Shown here in pieces: positions 36,730 to 50,039 of a stretch of DNA of 64,000 bases; position 1 is the stretch's first letter; each line of letters opens with the position of its first letter. The stretch is from positions 20,646,001 through 20,710,000 of the forward strand of contig NW_020825288.1 in assembly GCF_003286085.1 (NCBI RefSeq), in the 5' to 3' direction. Made by a program: the position numbers and the translations under genes. The notes under the pieces are model-generated. The model was given only the letters and a program-made list of their open reading frames with translations, did no database searches and was not told the origin of the DNA. Source of the stretch: Drosophila persimilis (taxonomy: Eukaryota > Arthropoda > Insecta > Diptera > Drosophilidae).

Positions 36730-38494
36730 TGGGAGGAAGGGCTTGGGCGTGGGCGTGGCCGTAGGAGGATGCGGCCTGGCAGTTCATTATGGCGACATAC
36801 AATTATATATTTAATTGATGGTTGGATTTATGGCAGTAGAAGAGTTCTTTTTATATAGATTTTGTGGTTTAGAAAAATTAATTTTTAGTGATTTCATTCA
36901 CCCAATGATTCCGTAGAAATACCGATGCCCTCACCCCCTATTTATCCTCCCTTCCCCCTGCCCAAAATTTGTATGAAAAACCCTGGGCCCTGGCACAAAA
37001 AAGAATCAAAATTCGTGTTTCCACTCAGAGCAGCAGCAAAGGTGTATCTGTATCTGCACATATTCGTATCTGTATCTGTGTAGGCCTGCTCTTTGGCTAT
37101 AGATCGTGATGGGAATCGCAAATGAATGACGGACTGGAAGGGATCCGACAGCCGACAGCCGACTAGTGTGCAAATTGTTGCATTTGCATTTGTGCCCCAA
37201 AACACAAGCACACAATCCGTTGCAGTTCTTGGCTAAGACCAAACCTCGATTTGGCCTGCTCGTTGCTCCCCATTTGGGGGTCCCCTCCTCCTCCTCCTCC
37301 AGTTTAATGACAGTTTTCGACAGATACGGATTTTGATTGTCAGCCAACGAAATGAAACGATGGATGGATAGCCAGGGGGCTGGCTGGCTGGCAGGCAGGC
37401 AGGCAGGCAGGCAGGCAGGCGGCCCTTGGCAGGCGCATTGTAATGTGGTTGTTGACACTAATTATAACTGGAAATGCAAAAGGCAGAGGGAGAGAGGGGG
37501 AGGGGGAGGGACAGGGACAGGGAGAGAGCGGATTGCCACACTTCCACCTGGCCATTCGGTGAGGTTTTTCATTGCATTTCATGCTGCATTTAGCTCACGT
37601 TTTAATTAAGTCGTTGCGAACGTCGTCGTAGGAACTGCAACAGCCACTGTGCAACACGGAGACCCAGAGAAGAGGCAGAAAGGCAGCCCCAAAGTCATTG
37701 CAGCGGCACTTGCATGTAAATCTGCTCATCATTGTTGATGGGATATTGCTGGGGCTGTTGCCTCGTGGCTGTTGCCTGGTGGCTCCTCCCTGGCACCTTG
37801 CAACATCGGACAACGAAAATGAATGCAATTTACAGTCGGGAGACATCTTTTGTTTCGCATTTTTATGGATTTTCATTCGGTTTTGTCGAGTGTTAACACG
37901 TTTTCGCATTTGGTTTAGAAAAATTGCACAAATGCCTTGGAATTTTTATTGTTTGTTTTTTTGTTTTTTTTGTTTTTGTTCGGGTCTAGACCTACCGCAC
38001 ACACACACACACACACACACATCATCTTCCGCTGAGCTTTGATCTTTTTTTGTTTTTATTTTTAAAAATAAAGATCTCATCATCTACTCGGCGTTGGTTC
38101 CGCGTTCCACTGCCAATTACTTCAAAAATGTTCATTTTGTGGCAATTTTTAATTTGAATTTTATAAAAAAAAATAAAATAAAATATTCGTGCGCGTATTT
38201 TTGATGCCGGGGGGGTCACGCAAATGTTGTGCCCTTGAAGACCCCCGCTCACCCCATGACAGGCAATCAGTGATTTTAAATAATAATAATATATAGATAA
38301 ATAATTTTTGGTAATTTTTAAGCTATTTTTTGAGGCATTTCTTAGAGTTTTACTCCAGGATGCATTTTATATTATTTTTCTGTTTTTCAAAGCAAAAAAA
38401 AATCCTTTATAAATCTTCATCTTGTATAAATCTAACCATTAAGTATAGAATTTATTTTATTTGTAGAAAATTTCCATAACCCATCCTCCTTCCC
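36730..38494. other. Loop of the inverted repeat
   Basis: The 1,765-base spacer looks like ordinary unique fly DNA: GTATCT words near 37,040-37,080, a GGCT/GGCA run at 37,377-37,423, GGGACA repeats near 37,500 and a CA run at 37,998-38,021. No transposase, reverse transcriptase or other mobile-element gene is visible in it. Confidence 0.6.
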
Positions 38495-39045
38495 CTCCTC
38501 ACAGCTAATAAAGAAATACTTGATGGCGCGGCAAAAAGGAATTGAGGGACAAAGAAGCGTTGAAGATTTGCCGCCCCAGCAAGTATCGCATTAATTTCGC
38601 AGGGAGGCGCGCCATCAAGTATCACATTGAAATGATTCCTTATGGGGCGGCAGAAAAGTGCAATCGCGCCAGCAAGTATTCAATTCTTTCGGGGCGACCG
38701 AAATGAGCAGCCGCGCCATCAAGTATCACATTTATTTATGGTTGATTCTTGATGGTGCGGCGGACGGATGGCAGCATTGCAATAATTCTGTAAGCAGGCG
38801 CTCCATCAAGTATTGCATTCTTTATGGGACGGACGGCGTTGGGGAGGAACTTGTTGGCGCGAAAAAGGGATGGAGAGACCTCAAGCCTCAGGTAGAGGAA
38901 GAACTACATTCTTTATGGGGCGGCGGGAAAGAGTAGCCGCTCCATCAAGTATTCGATTCCTTATGGGGCGGAGTGGGCAGCATTTTCATTGTTCTTGATG
39001 GTGCGAAAAAGGGTTTGAGAAACGTAATACAGACAGAAAGAATAC
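38495..39045 (-). repeat. Right arm of the large inverted repeat
   Basis: This is the inverted partner of the arm at 36.2-36.7 kb. Identity is near perfect from 38,495 to 38,960, drops to roughly 80% out to about 39,030, and then is lost. The switch is abrupt, which suggests recent copying or gene conversion between the arms. The short GCCGC-CCAT-AAG motifs alternate orientation as in the left arm. If transcribed through, the two arms would form a stem of more than 460 base pairs. Confidence 0.9.
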
Positions 39046-40099
39046 GAGTAACGGCTTCAGTAAGTAGGAGATGCTTGGAGGAGGATGGGATATACTTTTT
39101 AGACAAAAACAGGAATTAGGAATCGAAATTGTAATGGAATCAGTATTAAAAGAAGTCCCTTTATGGGGTGCTTCTTGTGGATGGAATATGTAGAAGAAAT
39201 ATCTAAAATTCAACAGAAATTTTGCATAAAAAATGTCCAAGATTTCCTCTACAATTTCCACTTGACTGCTGCTTCCATTCCGTTTTCCTGTGGACTTTTC
39301 CTGGACAAAAGTCTCTGTTGTATCTGTATCTGTTCAGCATTCTAATGGCCTTCGATTGGACAGACCCCAAAATGCATTTCAATTGCCAAAAGAGCTCAAG
39401 AATCGAATGCACAAATGTTTCTCCCTGCTAATTGATGCAACCATTTGCCGGAAAAGTCTGCCATTTTCCATGGAGAAAGGGCAATGAAGCAGAGGAGGAG
39501 CAATCAAAGACACAAACAACTGCGTGGATTGACATCTGTCTCGAATCTGTATCTGAATTTGCATCCCGAAAACCGAAAAGATACGTCGAAACCGATTCCC
39601 AGTTGACTCTTCAGAGCCACAGGCCTGCCCCATAAGCGATTAGGTTTTGTTGATCCCCAGGGAAAATGGCAGAAAGTTTTTCGCCCCCCCCCCCCTCCGT
39701 AGCTGAGAGGAGAGACACTTGTTCGTGCGACGATTTCGGATTTCCCCACAGGATTTACCCGCCCGTCGCCCGTCGCCCGTCGCCTGCCACTCATCGACGA
39801 ATCCAAAAACCAAAGCTGGAGGCAGCCACAAACCCAAATGAAAATTCGGTGAAAATGCGGTTTTTGGTTACGGTTTTTCTCTGTTTCTCTACTCCCCAGA
39901 AAACTTGTTTTCGGAGGAAAACTTTTCCCTGGTAGGCATTTTCTCGTTTGATTTGAAGTGAAGAAGTTTTTGGCGGCGAGGAGGGGGTGGTGGGGGCATG
40001 AATGAAGGATACAACTAGGATACAAGGATACAAGTTTCTATTTGGGTTTTCCTTCAGCTAAGGCCTCCGTTTTCCCTCCTCTAAGGGTTTTCTTTGCTT
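39046..40099. other. Unique spacer after the right arm
   Basis: Unique DNA with GTATCTGTATCTG words near 39,318 and 39,545 and CGTCGCC repeats at 39,760-39,785. No gene seen. Confidence 0.4.
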
Positions 40100-41610
40100 C
40101 CAGATTTTTTCTTGGATTTTTTCTTATTTTTTGTCTTTTTTTCTTTTTTCTTTCTCTTCTTTTTCTTTTTTTTCTTGGATTATTTTCTTGTTTTTTTTTT
40201 CTATGATTTTTCCTTTATTTTTCCCTCTTTTTTCTCCGTTTTCTAGTACTTCTTTTTCCTTCTTTTCTGTTCTTGTTTTTTTTTGCTGTTTTTGTTTATT
40301 TATTTTATCATTATCATTTGGCAATTTCTTTTAAGTGGTGCCACAGACAATCCTGGGAATTCTGGGGGCTGGCCGCCTCGTGCGAGGAGGGGATTACGTT
40401 CCCAGAGACGTTGACCCTCCTCCTTCTTGTGGCTTCATCTTCTCCCAGTCTCGCCTTTTCTCTCCGTCTCCCTCCGTCTCTCCCTCTGTCCGTTTCTTCG
40501 TTTCCGTAAGTGCGTGCCAATTTATTATAGTAATTTTATTCAATCGACAAATCGGAAGTGATTTTGAATTCATTATACGTAGGCGGGCGGGGCGGCGGAT
40601 GTGTGGGGCGCAGGAGGGGCTGGAGAGGGCATAAAAATGGACATTCATTTGCTTGGGGCTCTGTAGGGTTGGGGTTTTACTTGGGGGCTTTTCTAGGCCT
40701 TTGGCTGCTCTTCAAGTGGAAACGATTTCCTTTCTATTCGAAGGACACTGGACGAAGGAAAAAGTGGATTATTGAGTGAAGGCACAGACAGAGTCTATAA
40801 GAAAAAAGAATCTAAGAAATAAAAGAAAGAAGAAAAAAGACTCTTAGAATTTAATTTAATTTAATTTATTCAATTTCTATATCTTTTTCTATATTTTATT
40901 AATTTTACCTCTATTTTTTTCTGTTTATTTTTTTGTTGTTTTTCTGTAGATTTTGTATATATTTTATCTAGTTTTTCTGTAGATATTTTTATCTGTTTCT
41001 AACATTATTTTTGTTGTATTTAATATTCCATATTTTTCACGAATTTTACTATTTAATTTTTCCATTTTTGGTTATTATTATTAATTTTTTTCTGTACTTT
41101 TTTTTCCTATTCCCCCCGTTTTTATGTAAAATCTACATGCTCTCCTTTTCCGCCTATTTATTCTATAGATTTAATATATATTTTATCCCGTTTTATTCAA
41201 CATTTTTCACCAATTTTTCTATCTAATTTTTTTCATATTGTCCACATATTTTTTTCCTCTTTTCCCCGAATTTTTTCCGTAGATATTTTTTATCATTTTC
41301 CGCTGTTTTTCTGTAGTTTTTTTCTTTTTTTCGCATATATTTTCTTTAGATTTGTTATATATTTTATGCCTGTTTTTCTGTAGATTTTAAAAATATTTTT
41401 TTTGCATTTTCGATTTTATTTAAATTTGAATAAATTTTCACCAATTTTTTTAAATTTAATTTTCTATTTTTTCCCCATTTTCTCTACATATTTTTTCCTT
41501 TTTTCCCCTTATTTTTTCTGTAGGTTTTTCCCCCGTTTTTCTGTAGTTAGTTTTTCTTATTTTTCCGGCTATTTTTCCCACTCTGCGGCATCCAAAAATT
41601 TGCTGTGGAA
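40100..41610. other. T-rich stretch with loose repeats
   Basis: TTTTTCTTTT-type pyrimidine runs at 40,100-40,330, a GC-richer island at 40,340-40,780, then T-rich DNA in which TTTTTCTGTAGATTTT recurs loosely between 40,920 and 41,550. Confidence 0.5.
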
Positions 41611-43330
41611 ATTTAGCTTGGAAATTTTCTGATTTTAATGGAGTTTTCGCCTTTCTATTAGCCGATTTTTAGTTGCCTAAGCAAAGGACCTCCTATGCGA
41701 GTCCAAGCCTGAAGGATATTGTCAATTGCAGACGGCCCAAGGAAGGGGGGAGGGGGCTGGAGAGAGGCGACTCCAAAGCCAAAGAATGAGGCGCATTGAC
41801 CTCATAGATAAACCAAAATACAGCGAAGGGCAGAGGGCATAGCAAGCCACTCAGGCACTCATATATTCATGCACTCAAACACTCAAACACTCAGACATTC
41901 AAACACTCAAAAACACCCAAAGCCATGGATTCATGTGCCATTTTGGATTTCCGCAGGACACTTGCGCTTTCTACCCACAAAGCGGAAGACCCTCCCCCTC
42001 CCCCTCCCTGCCCTTCCTTAATGGACAATTAACCTTGATTCCTTGCAACGGGCGGCGGATACCGTTCCGTTACGTTTTCGGGGGGTTCTCTGGTTCTGGT
42101 TCTTGGGTTCCGAGTCCTGAATCCTGAATCCTGAATCCTGGGAGTACCGCTGAGGCCATGACCTTGTGGCAAAACACTAAAATTCTAGGCAAGGACACGC
42201 CGCAATGCCTCCCTGCCGCACTTGCAACAATTATTGCATTTTATTGGTGCCGCATTCCTGGCCGCCGCCGCCTTATGCATTATTACGTGTGGCAGGGGCA
42301 CATGTCGGTGCAACCAGACGCAGCGGAGAGTTTAATTACCACCTGATGATTTTTGCACTCCCTTTTTCCGCTTTTCCGCTCTTCAAATGTGTTTTTCCGA
42401 GGGTCAGTGCTCTCCAGTCTCTGGCTGCGACCTTCGCCCTCGTATCGCCCTCTGACTTTTCATTGTTTCAGGTGTGTTTCAGGTCTTTCGCTTTCGCTTT
42501 TCATGGTCAATACGGAATGGTTTTTGGCTCGGTTGGGTTTTTCAAGGTTTTTCCGCACTCGAAAAACACGAAGATGAATTCAAATAAACAATGGTTTTTG
42601 AAAGGGAAAATATAACCAAAGAGAAGCTAGCAAAAGATGGTTTTTTTGGTGCATAGATAGATTTATTTTAGGAGCGAATTAATTAAAAATTTGTAGGAAT
42701 TTTGAACAGAAATTTATGCACTTAAAACTGTAGAATTTCGGGACATTTTTTAAAGACTTGGAGACTTAGAGAGACTTTGGAAAATAAATAGATAGCTAGA
42801 TAGACAGGAAGATAGATAAATATACCAATTTTTAGCCCCAAATTCCCTTTTTAGGTATCTAAAATATGTCCTAAATATTATCTGTATGTGCCCTGAAATC
42901 GATCTCAAATATCTCGAGTGGAAAGATCTATTCAAACAATCTTTTTTTGTTGAATCTATGCACACCATAGATACAACAAATGTAGAGCACATTAATTGAA
43001 GAAAAATATGAATTTTAATGTGCTGGAAATTTTAATATAATTTTAATTATTAATTAATTAGTAATTTAATGTATTAATGAAGATTTAATGCACCAAAAAA
43101 ATCAAGAGTTTTGGCGAATTTTCAATGGAAATATTCTCCAAATTCTAGTGCTCAAAATATTCCTTTAGATGTTGCACCTTTTGAGGGTACAAAAGTATCT
43201 AAAATGTGCGTTTGAATCTGAGTTAAGATTAAATAAAACTAAGTATAAAATATAAAAAGAAATCTCTAGTAGAAAGTTTTATGGGAAATCATTTTTCTGA
43301 AATGATAACCTATAGATACAAATTCAAGAT
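41611..43330. other. Unique spacer with short tandem repeats
   Basis: ACTCAAAC-type units (about 41,847-41,912) and a 7-bp TCCTGAA repeat (42,115-42,140). AT-rich from 42,650. No coding exon recognised. Confidence 0.45.
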
Positions 43331-43339
43331 AAATGTACA

Positions 43340-43640
43340 AATTTATGTATCTTAATCTATATAATGTATCTTAATCTTTTTAATGTTTCGTAATCTGTTT
43401 AATGTATCTTTAATTATTTAATGCATTTAAATCTATTTAATGTATCTTAATTTTTTTTGAATGTATCTTAATTTTTTTTAATGTTTAATAGTATTTTAAT
43501 ATATCTAGAACATCTTAATCTTTTAGATGTATCGTTAACTATTTAATGTATCGTTAACTATTTAATGTATCTTTAACTATTTTATGTATCTTATACTATC
43601 TAATGTATCTAATCTTTTTGATATACCGTAATCTATATAA
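43340..43640 (+). repeat. Degenerate ~20-bp AATGTATCTTAATCTATTT array
   Basis: AATGTATCTTAATC and close variants repeat about thirteen times with a spacing near 20 bases. Confidence 0.7.
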
Positions 43641-45100
43641 TATTTCTTTTGCTATGTAATTTCCATAGATATTTATCTTTTTCTTGTCACTTCGGAATTT
43701 CCTTTTTCTTTTTTAATTTCCACAAACAAATTTGAAAAATAGCTATATTAATTTGAAGGCATTTCAAAGTGCGTTAATTTCCCCAAAATAATAACAAAAG
43801 ATACACCTAAAAACTGGCAAAAAAAGAACGTTCATCTCTGAGGAATGCCCCAAGCCCCTCCCTGCCCCATGCTCCATGCCCCGCGCCCTTGCCCCTGGAA
43901 GATGAATGTTTTCCACCTAATGAAAACTCTAATGATGTTCATTTATCAAAAATCGTTTGTTCTCTCGCCAAAATGTATCTTTGTATCTTAGTATGGGAAG
44001 CATCTTCCTGCAGCAATATCTTTTGTATCTCTTTTAGCGGCACAATAAAAGTGTATCTTGTGTGTATGTATTTTTTTTTTTTTGTATTTTTGATAATTTT
44101 TGTTGCTGTCCTGTATCTGTATCTTTTGCCCATGAACATGAATCTTTAGCCACAAAAAAAAAGAATAAGCCAAAGTCAAGTTTTGAATGGGGCAAGGGGG
44201 GGGGGGGGGGGGGGGGGAGTATCCATCTTCACGTGGGTAATAAATCTCTGGCGTATATTGCGACTTTTTGTTGTTGTTGTTGTTGTTTTTTAGGCGAGAG
44301 AGATATCAATGAAATTGTATCTCTTTATCCGCATTATAATAATATATGAAAAGATACAAGGAATGAACGTTCATCTCGGGCTCCTCCAGCGCCTTGGAGA
44401 CTCTCTTTGCTCTTTTCTCCTGCCTCCTTCCTCTCTTTCTCTGTTCCCTGGAGCCGTGAAGTCTCCTCTCTCTCCTCTCGCTCTCCTCCCCCCTGCAGAT
44501 GGTTTCTATTCCTTATTTCTTTTTGGCAGATACTTCACGACATTATGAGGTTATTATTTATATTCCGTATTTTGTGGCATTTTCATCGTTTCGTTTCGTT
44601 TTCTTCTCCTTTTTCCTTTGGCAGGGAAATTTTTCGGCATTTTTTTTTTGTCATTTGACAAAAGATTTTCCACGGTGCGGGTGAAATGAAAGATAGATTG
44701 TCTTGCTTTGCACAATTTATGTGCGAAATATTGTATCTTTGAGATACAAGAATACTCCAGAGCTTCAAAAGGGAAGGGGGAAGTCCTTTTTGCTTGTATT
44801 TAGATTCTTGTTGCAGGACGAATTCCATTAGGCTGTTGTTTTTCGGAGGGCGGGGAGGCGGGCAGGATGGACCAACAACAACAACAACAACCATCGACGA
44901 CAACACCCCAGGAATCACAAATCATATAGATAAGAGCCTCAGAGCCACCGCACAATGGAATTTATTTCTATTTTTTTCGGGAGGATTTTTTTCTTTTTTC
45001 CTTTTTGGGAATACCCTTACCGGAAAGGGGGGGCATATAAGAAAATAAGAGAAAAATAAGAAGAATTTCTTTGGGGGAGGAAATTGAAAATAAATATAAA
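43641..45100. other. Spacer with a G22 run and TTG repeats
   Basis: G22 at 44,196-44,217 and TTG units at 44,267-44,287 stand out. GTATCT words are frequent at 43,975-44,130. No gene seen. Confidence 0.5.
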
Positions 45101-45930
45101 AAATCATTTACAAAAAAATGTACCTTTAAAAATTCAACAAATATTTTGTAATATTATAATATTCTATTAAGGAAACAACAAATTTAGAAAACAAAATTAT
45201 ATTCCCTAAAAATCAAAAAAAATGTTTAGGAATTTAATGGAATCTGAATTCTTGAGAGGAAAGTCCTAACCTCTTTTGTAACCTCCATTTAATGATCAAA
45301 TTTTTAGTAAAAATCAAAGACTACTCTTTTCAGCTCCTAAGAAGGGAAATTTTTTTTTTAGGAATGTGTACCAATTTTTTTTATATTTTGAGAATTATTT
45401 TACTTAAAATATCAACTAAATAAACGTAAGCAATTAATTGAGTAATTAATTAAACTACTATTTAAATAAAGATTAAATACAAATTTAAATACATTTTTAA
45501 AAATTATTTTTAATTTTTTAAGCCATTTGGTTACAAATTCAGCTCTTAAAAAAACACTCTTTTCTACTCAAATTGTGCTATGTTATATAATTGTTGTATG
45601 CTATATTATACCTTTCTTTTAGATAGATTGCTTTGTTTATTTTTCAAAGGTTTTTCGAAAGATTTGCACTAAATTTTTTAAACTTTATTGTTTATAATTT
45701 TTTGTATGTTTTTAGTAGTTTTCTATTTAAATTATTCTATTTTTTATATATTTATTTTTGTTTATATTTCAAATATTTTTGATTATTTAATATTAACTAC
45801 TTTTATATATACTTTTTTTTGTATTATATTTTATTTTATTATATATATATTTATGTTATATTTTTTTTTCATAATTTATTTTTATTTTTTTTTTAGTTTT
45901 TTCTTTAAAGGGCATTCTGTCATTCCCTTA
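45101..45930. other. Strongly AT-rich block
   Basis: TTTATATTT-type DNA, with a T-rich plus strand after 45,650. The 271-codon frame from 45,688 starts as Phe/Ile/Tyr-rich translation of this and is not called. Confidence 0.45.
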
Positions 45931-47330
45931 ACGTTGTTTTCTAATTTTTCTGCGCCTTTCTTGTTGTTGTTGCGACTCTGTGGTGTCTCGTGTCGCCTCC
46001 TCCATTCGATATTTTCGGCTATTTTCACCCCAAAGTTATTGCGTTTTGGATTCTTTGGTTTTTCTTTTCTTTTTTTTTTGGTTTTCTTTGGAATCGCCTT
46101 GGGCCACGCCTGGGCGCCTCCTTCTGCCACACGAGAAAACCTCCTCAGAGGGGGGAGGGGCGGCGGTCATGGCAGCCAAGGGGTGGGGAGGGGGGAGTGG
46201 GAGTGCCGTGGCGTGGCGTGGCGTGGCAGATGTGGAGACGCACGCACCGGAAGCGCCGATAGCGCCATGTGTCGAGTGCGTGCGTGCGTGTGCGTGCGAG
46301 AAAGGAGAGCAAAAAAAAAAAGAACAGAAGAAAACAAGGGAGGGTGGGAGTGTGGGGTGTGTGTGTGTGTGTGTGTGTGGCGCCTCGGGGTGTTGCCACA
46401 TCGTATTTCAGAAGGCCCCAACTACAAGGGAAACAACAACAGTAGAGGCCCCACCCAGGAGGGGTACCGCCCACTTTCGGGTTCCGCCCTTCTTTCATTT
46501 TAATGGCCGCACACGCATTTTGCTGCTCATTCGATTCGAGAGATACACATAAATATATCTATCTAATAGATGACTGCCTGCCCCCAAGGCCCTGGCCCTC
46601 CCCGCCCCCCCTCCCGCCACGCTGAAGGTCTTCCATAATCATATCATTATTCAGATGAAGATGAACCCCCGAAATGGTTATAGTTTTTGTGGATTTATTT
46701 ACTGATAAATAAATAATATTAAATGGCGAGAACCTTTCGGGAACCCCACCGAAACCCCCCCTCGAATCAACCGGGAAACCTTGGACATAATTTCATCAAG
46801 GATTCCCCCCCCCCCAAAAGGTGCCTCCCCCCCGCTCTCGGGGTTGGGCATGCAATTGGAGCCACAGCAGAGGGCACAAAATTATGATAAATGAGCATTA
46901 AAATGTTGTCATATGTACTCGCACTCCCCAAGCCCCACACACCCCCTCCACACCCCCCACACCCCCCACACCCCCCACACATGTCAACAGAGCTCCCCGT
47001 TTCCTGTCACACTTTCCTCCTGTGTTTCTGTCTTCGGTGCAGCGATCTATGGAGACAGGGAGCGGGGCCTTAAGGCCTTATTTATTGACTCACTTCAACG
47101 ACTTGACTGATTATTCGCTTGCATGCCACACACTGCCGCTGCCACTGCCACAGCCACTGCCACTGCAGCGGAATCTAACAGTCAAAGTGGAGTCGCACCT
47201 CTCAAATGATTTTACTATTCAATGAAAGAAAATTGCAGCAGAAAAACTACAAACATAACTAAGAAAAACAAGTTTGTATCCACGATTAGACGAATATCTT
47301 AAGGGAATATTTGAAAATCTTTTCGAATTT
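45931..47330. other. GC-richer, microsatellite-rich spacer
   Basis: GGCGT units (46,209-46,229), GTGCGTGC words (46,274-46,300), a GT run (46,357-46,380), CACACCCCCC units (46,936-46,980) and CCACTG units (47,126-47,166). Confidence 0.5.
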
Positions 47331-48530
47331 TATTTTTTTTTGCTGCGTCAAGTGTTTTTTTTTAAGTCCCGAAAGGTGGTCTTTGGTTCTAAATAATATT
47401 TAAATAATATAAATTTAAATATATAAATAAAATAAATTAAAATAATTTTAAATTAATTCATTCCCTTGCTTCTAAAATTTCTAAACATTTAATTATTAAT
47501 AAATAAATAAAATCCAACTTTGGACATCGTTTTATCAACAATTTCCAAGACATTTAAAAATGTTTGAATTTAAATGACAAATTAATTTTATTCCATATGA
47601 ATTTTAATAGTTATTCAGACATAATTTGTATCGACATACCGTGGCCTAGTAAAGATTGATCATTAAACAAGTTTTAACTATCGTTGAACACATCAATCTT
47701 GGCAAATCTTTCTAGATATATGTCAACGTATCATTTGCATAGATAAAACATGACTCTTACATGAAGTTCCAACAATAAATCACGGCTAGGAATGATTTAG
47801 CAGACAAATCTATCAAAATAAAGCGATTTCAATGATTATTGTTGAAAAATATGCACGTAAAAATTGCATACCAATTAAAAGGGAAATTAAATTAAAATAG
47901 TAAAACAATAAATATAAATTATGTAAATTTAACTAAAATAATATTAACTTAATTTAAAAAGAAATGAAATAGGCTATTCGGTTAAAGTTATACAACAATT
48001 AAGCGAAATATTTAAATGAATAATTAAAAAAATTGCAGTAAAAAATGTATAAATTTATAAAAATATATAAACAAATTTTTAATCAATAATAAAATAAATC
48101 TCGAAAAACAATAAACAAAATTTCATTGATAAATTAAATTAATTTCAATTTTAAAAAAATCCATAATTAATGAAATAAATTAGATCAAAAAGTAAATAAA
48201 TTTCAATAAATAATTCAATACATTTCAATAAAAAACAAAAACAATTTCGAAAATAAATGAAATAAATTTAAATAAAAACATACATTAATTCAGTAAATAA
48301 CTAAATAAAGTCAATAAATTATTGAACATATAAATATTGAATATTTAAATCGTTTTTAATAAGTAATTAAATACATTTAAATAAAAAGTTCAATTCATTT
48401 AAATCAATAATTAAAAACCCAAATAATAATTGTAAAAAAATATATTCAAAAATTTAAATTAATTTAGATTAAAAAAAATAAATATTTAAATAAGAAAGCA
48501 AAAATAATTTAAATAAATTAACATTTTGAA
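47331..48530. other. Long AT-rich block
   Basis: AAATAAATTT-type DNA for about 1.2 kb, with a short GC-richer interval at 47,630-47,830. No gene seen. Confidence 0.4.
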
Positions 48531-50039
48531 GGCAATTCCGTGACAACTTTTGCACTTGAAAGTCCGCCCGCTGCACTCCACCCCCCCTGAAACGAAGAGA
48601 AGACCAAAAGCAAAAGCAAAGGAAACGCAAGGTGAAGGTTCGTTCGAGACGAGTTTTGTTTGTGGTGTGGGGGCCATGGGGCATGTGGCATGGGGCATGG
48701 AGTCTTTGCAGGCAGATGGCAAAATCGAAGCGACATGCGAGAAACAATTCAAAGTTTCACGTCGTAAATTTGGCGGGCAACTTCATCGATCACTTGTTTT
48801 TGGACGACGACTCTTCCTTGTGGCACACAGCCCTCGGGGGTGGGGCAGAGGCAGAGGCAGAGGTAACCAGGTTTTTAAAGTCCCTGTGTCTCCAATCTCC
48901 AAAGGCAGAACGGCACGCGCGCCGTTCGATTTCTCTTGTTATTTTAGTTGTTGGAGCGGAAACGGAGCGGCGCTGCTTTTTGGGGGGACCAGAGAGCTCC
49001 GCTTGTTGTTGCTGTTGTTGTCTGTGGCATTCACCTTGGAATTGGAATGAAAAAAGGACCCGCAGCTGAGCCACTGTGATCCTGGAGTCCCCCCCGCCCC
49101 CTCCGCCGAATACCGAATGAATGAATGATTTAGAGCCGAAACAGTTGACAAAGAGCAGCGATGCGTATGGCCCCCAAGACCTTCCGGGCTATAAAAAGGA
49201 TTGGTGGGACAGGGGGCCGGAGGTAGGCGCCAAGTGTCCTTTTAAAACCAATTCATCCGCTCTATATCCTCCCCTCTCTCTTGGTATTTATTTCCCCTTG
49301 CATTGCAACATAATTGAGTGGAAAATTGGGGCTAAAAAGTTGAACATTTTCAAAGAAATTCAAAATATTTTTTGAACATTTTTGGAGTTGGATTTAAAAT
49401 TATATTATTTGTAATTTTATGTCCATTATATATTTTGAGAACTAATCGTTTGAGTGCTTAAAATCTATTATGGATCTTTAAATTTGAAAAATACACATCC
49501 TTAGACCTCTTTAGAGATTTGAAATCATGAAATGAACCTAGAAATCCTGTTCCAAAATAAAACTCTGAACAATATAAAAACTTTCGCCTATATTACTCCC
49601 TTAAAATGTCTAAAAACAAAAGGATTCATTCATGGGTTTACCACAAATACCAAAAACCCTCTCAAAAATCTATTATAAATATCCAAAACCTAAATATATT
49701 CTAAAAACTGCCTCAGGAACTCCAAATCTTGATAGAACATCATTCAGAAACAGTTCTTTATATGGAATTCTTAAAATTTCTCGACCCAAAATTAAATAGA
49801 GCCATAAAATATCCCAAATTCGGTTCTTTTTTAAACCAAAATCCTCAAAAAGGGGTCATACCATTCATTAGATATAGTCCATCCCTAAGAAAACACTTTC
49901 GAAAACTCCTCCTAAATTTCTAAAGTAAATTTCGAAGAATCTCCTATTTTCTGCCAGCATTACATCTAAAATCGAATCTATAGATCTCCAAAGATACACT
50001 AAAACCCTAAAAAAAAAAAAAAACACTGACCAAAAACAA
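48531..50039. other. Unique spacer
   Basis: GC-rich to 49,250 with several overlapping open frames but no domain, then AT-rich. GGGGCATG words cluster near 48,676-48,700. Confidence 0.4.

Noticed and set aside
36288..38936. Identical 92-codon frames in the two inverted arms as a duplicated gene
   Set aside because: They are identical only because the arms are; the sequence is an array of short motifs with no domain.
36176..39045. Intact transposon between the inverted arms
   Set aside because: The loop holds no transposase-like frame and I cannot identify target-site duplications, so it is kept as an inverted repeat only.
45688..46503. 271-codon plus-strand frame resembling a membrane protein at its start
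   Set aside because: The hydrophobic start is T-rich AT DNA and the rest is microsatellite translation.
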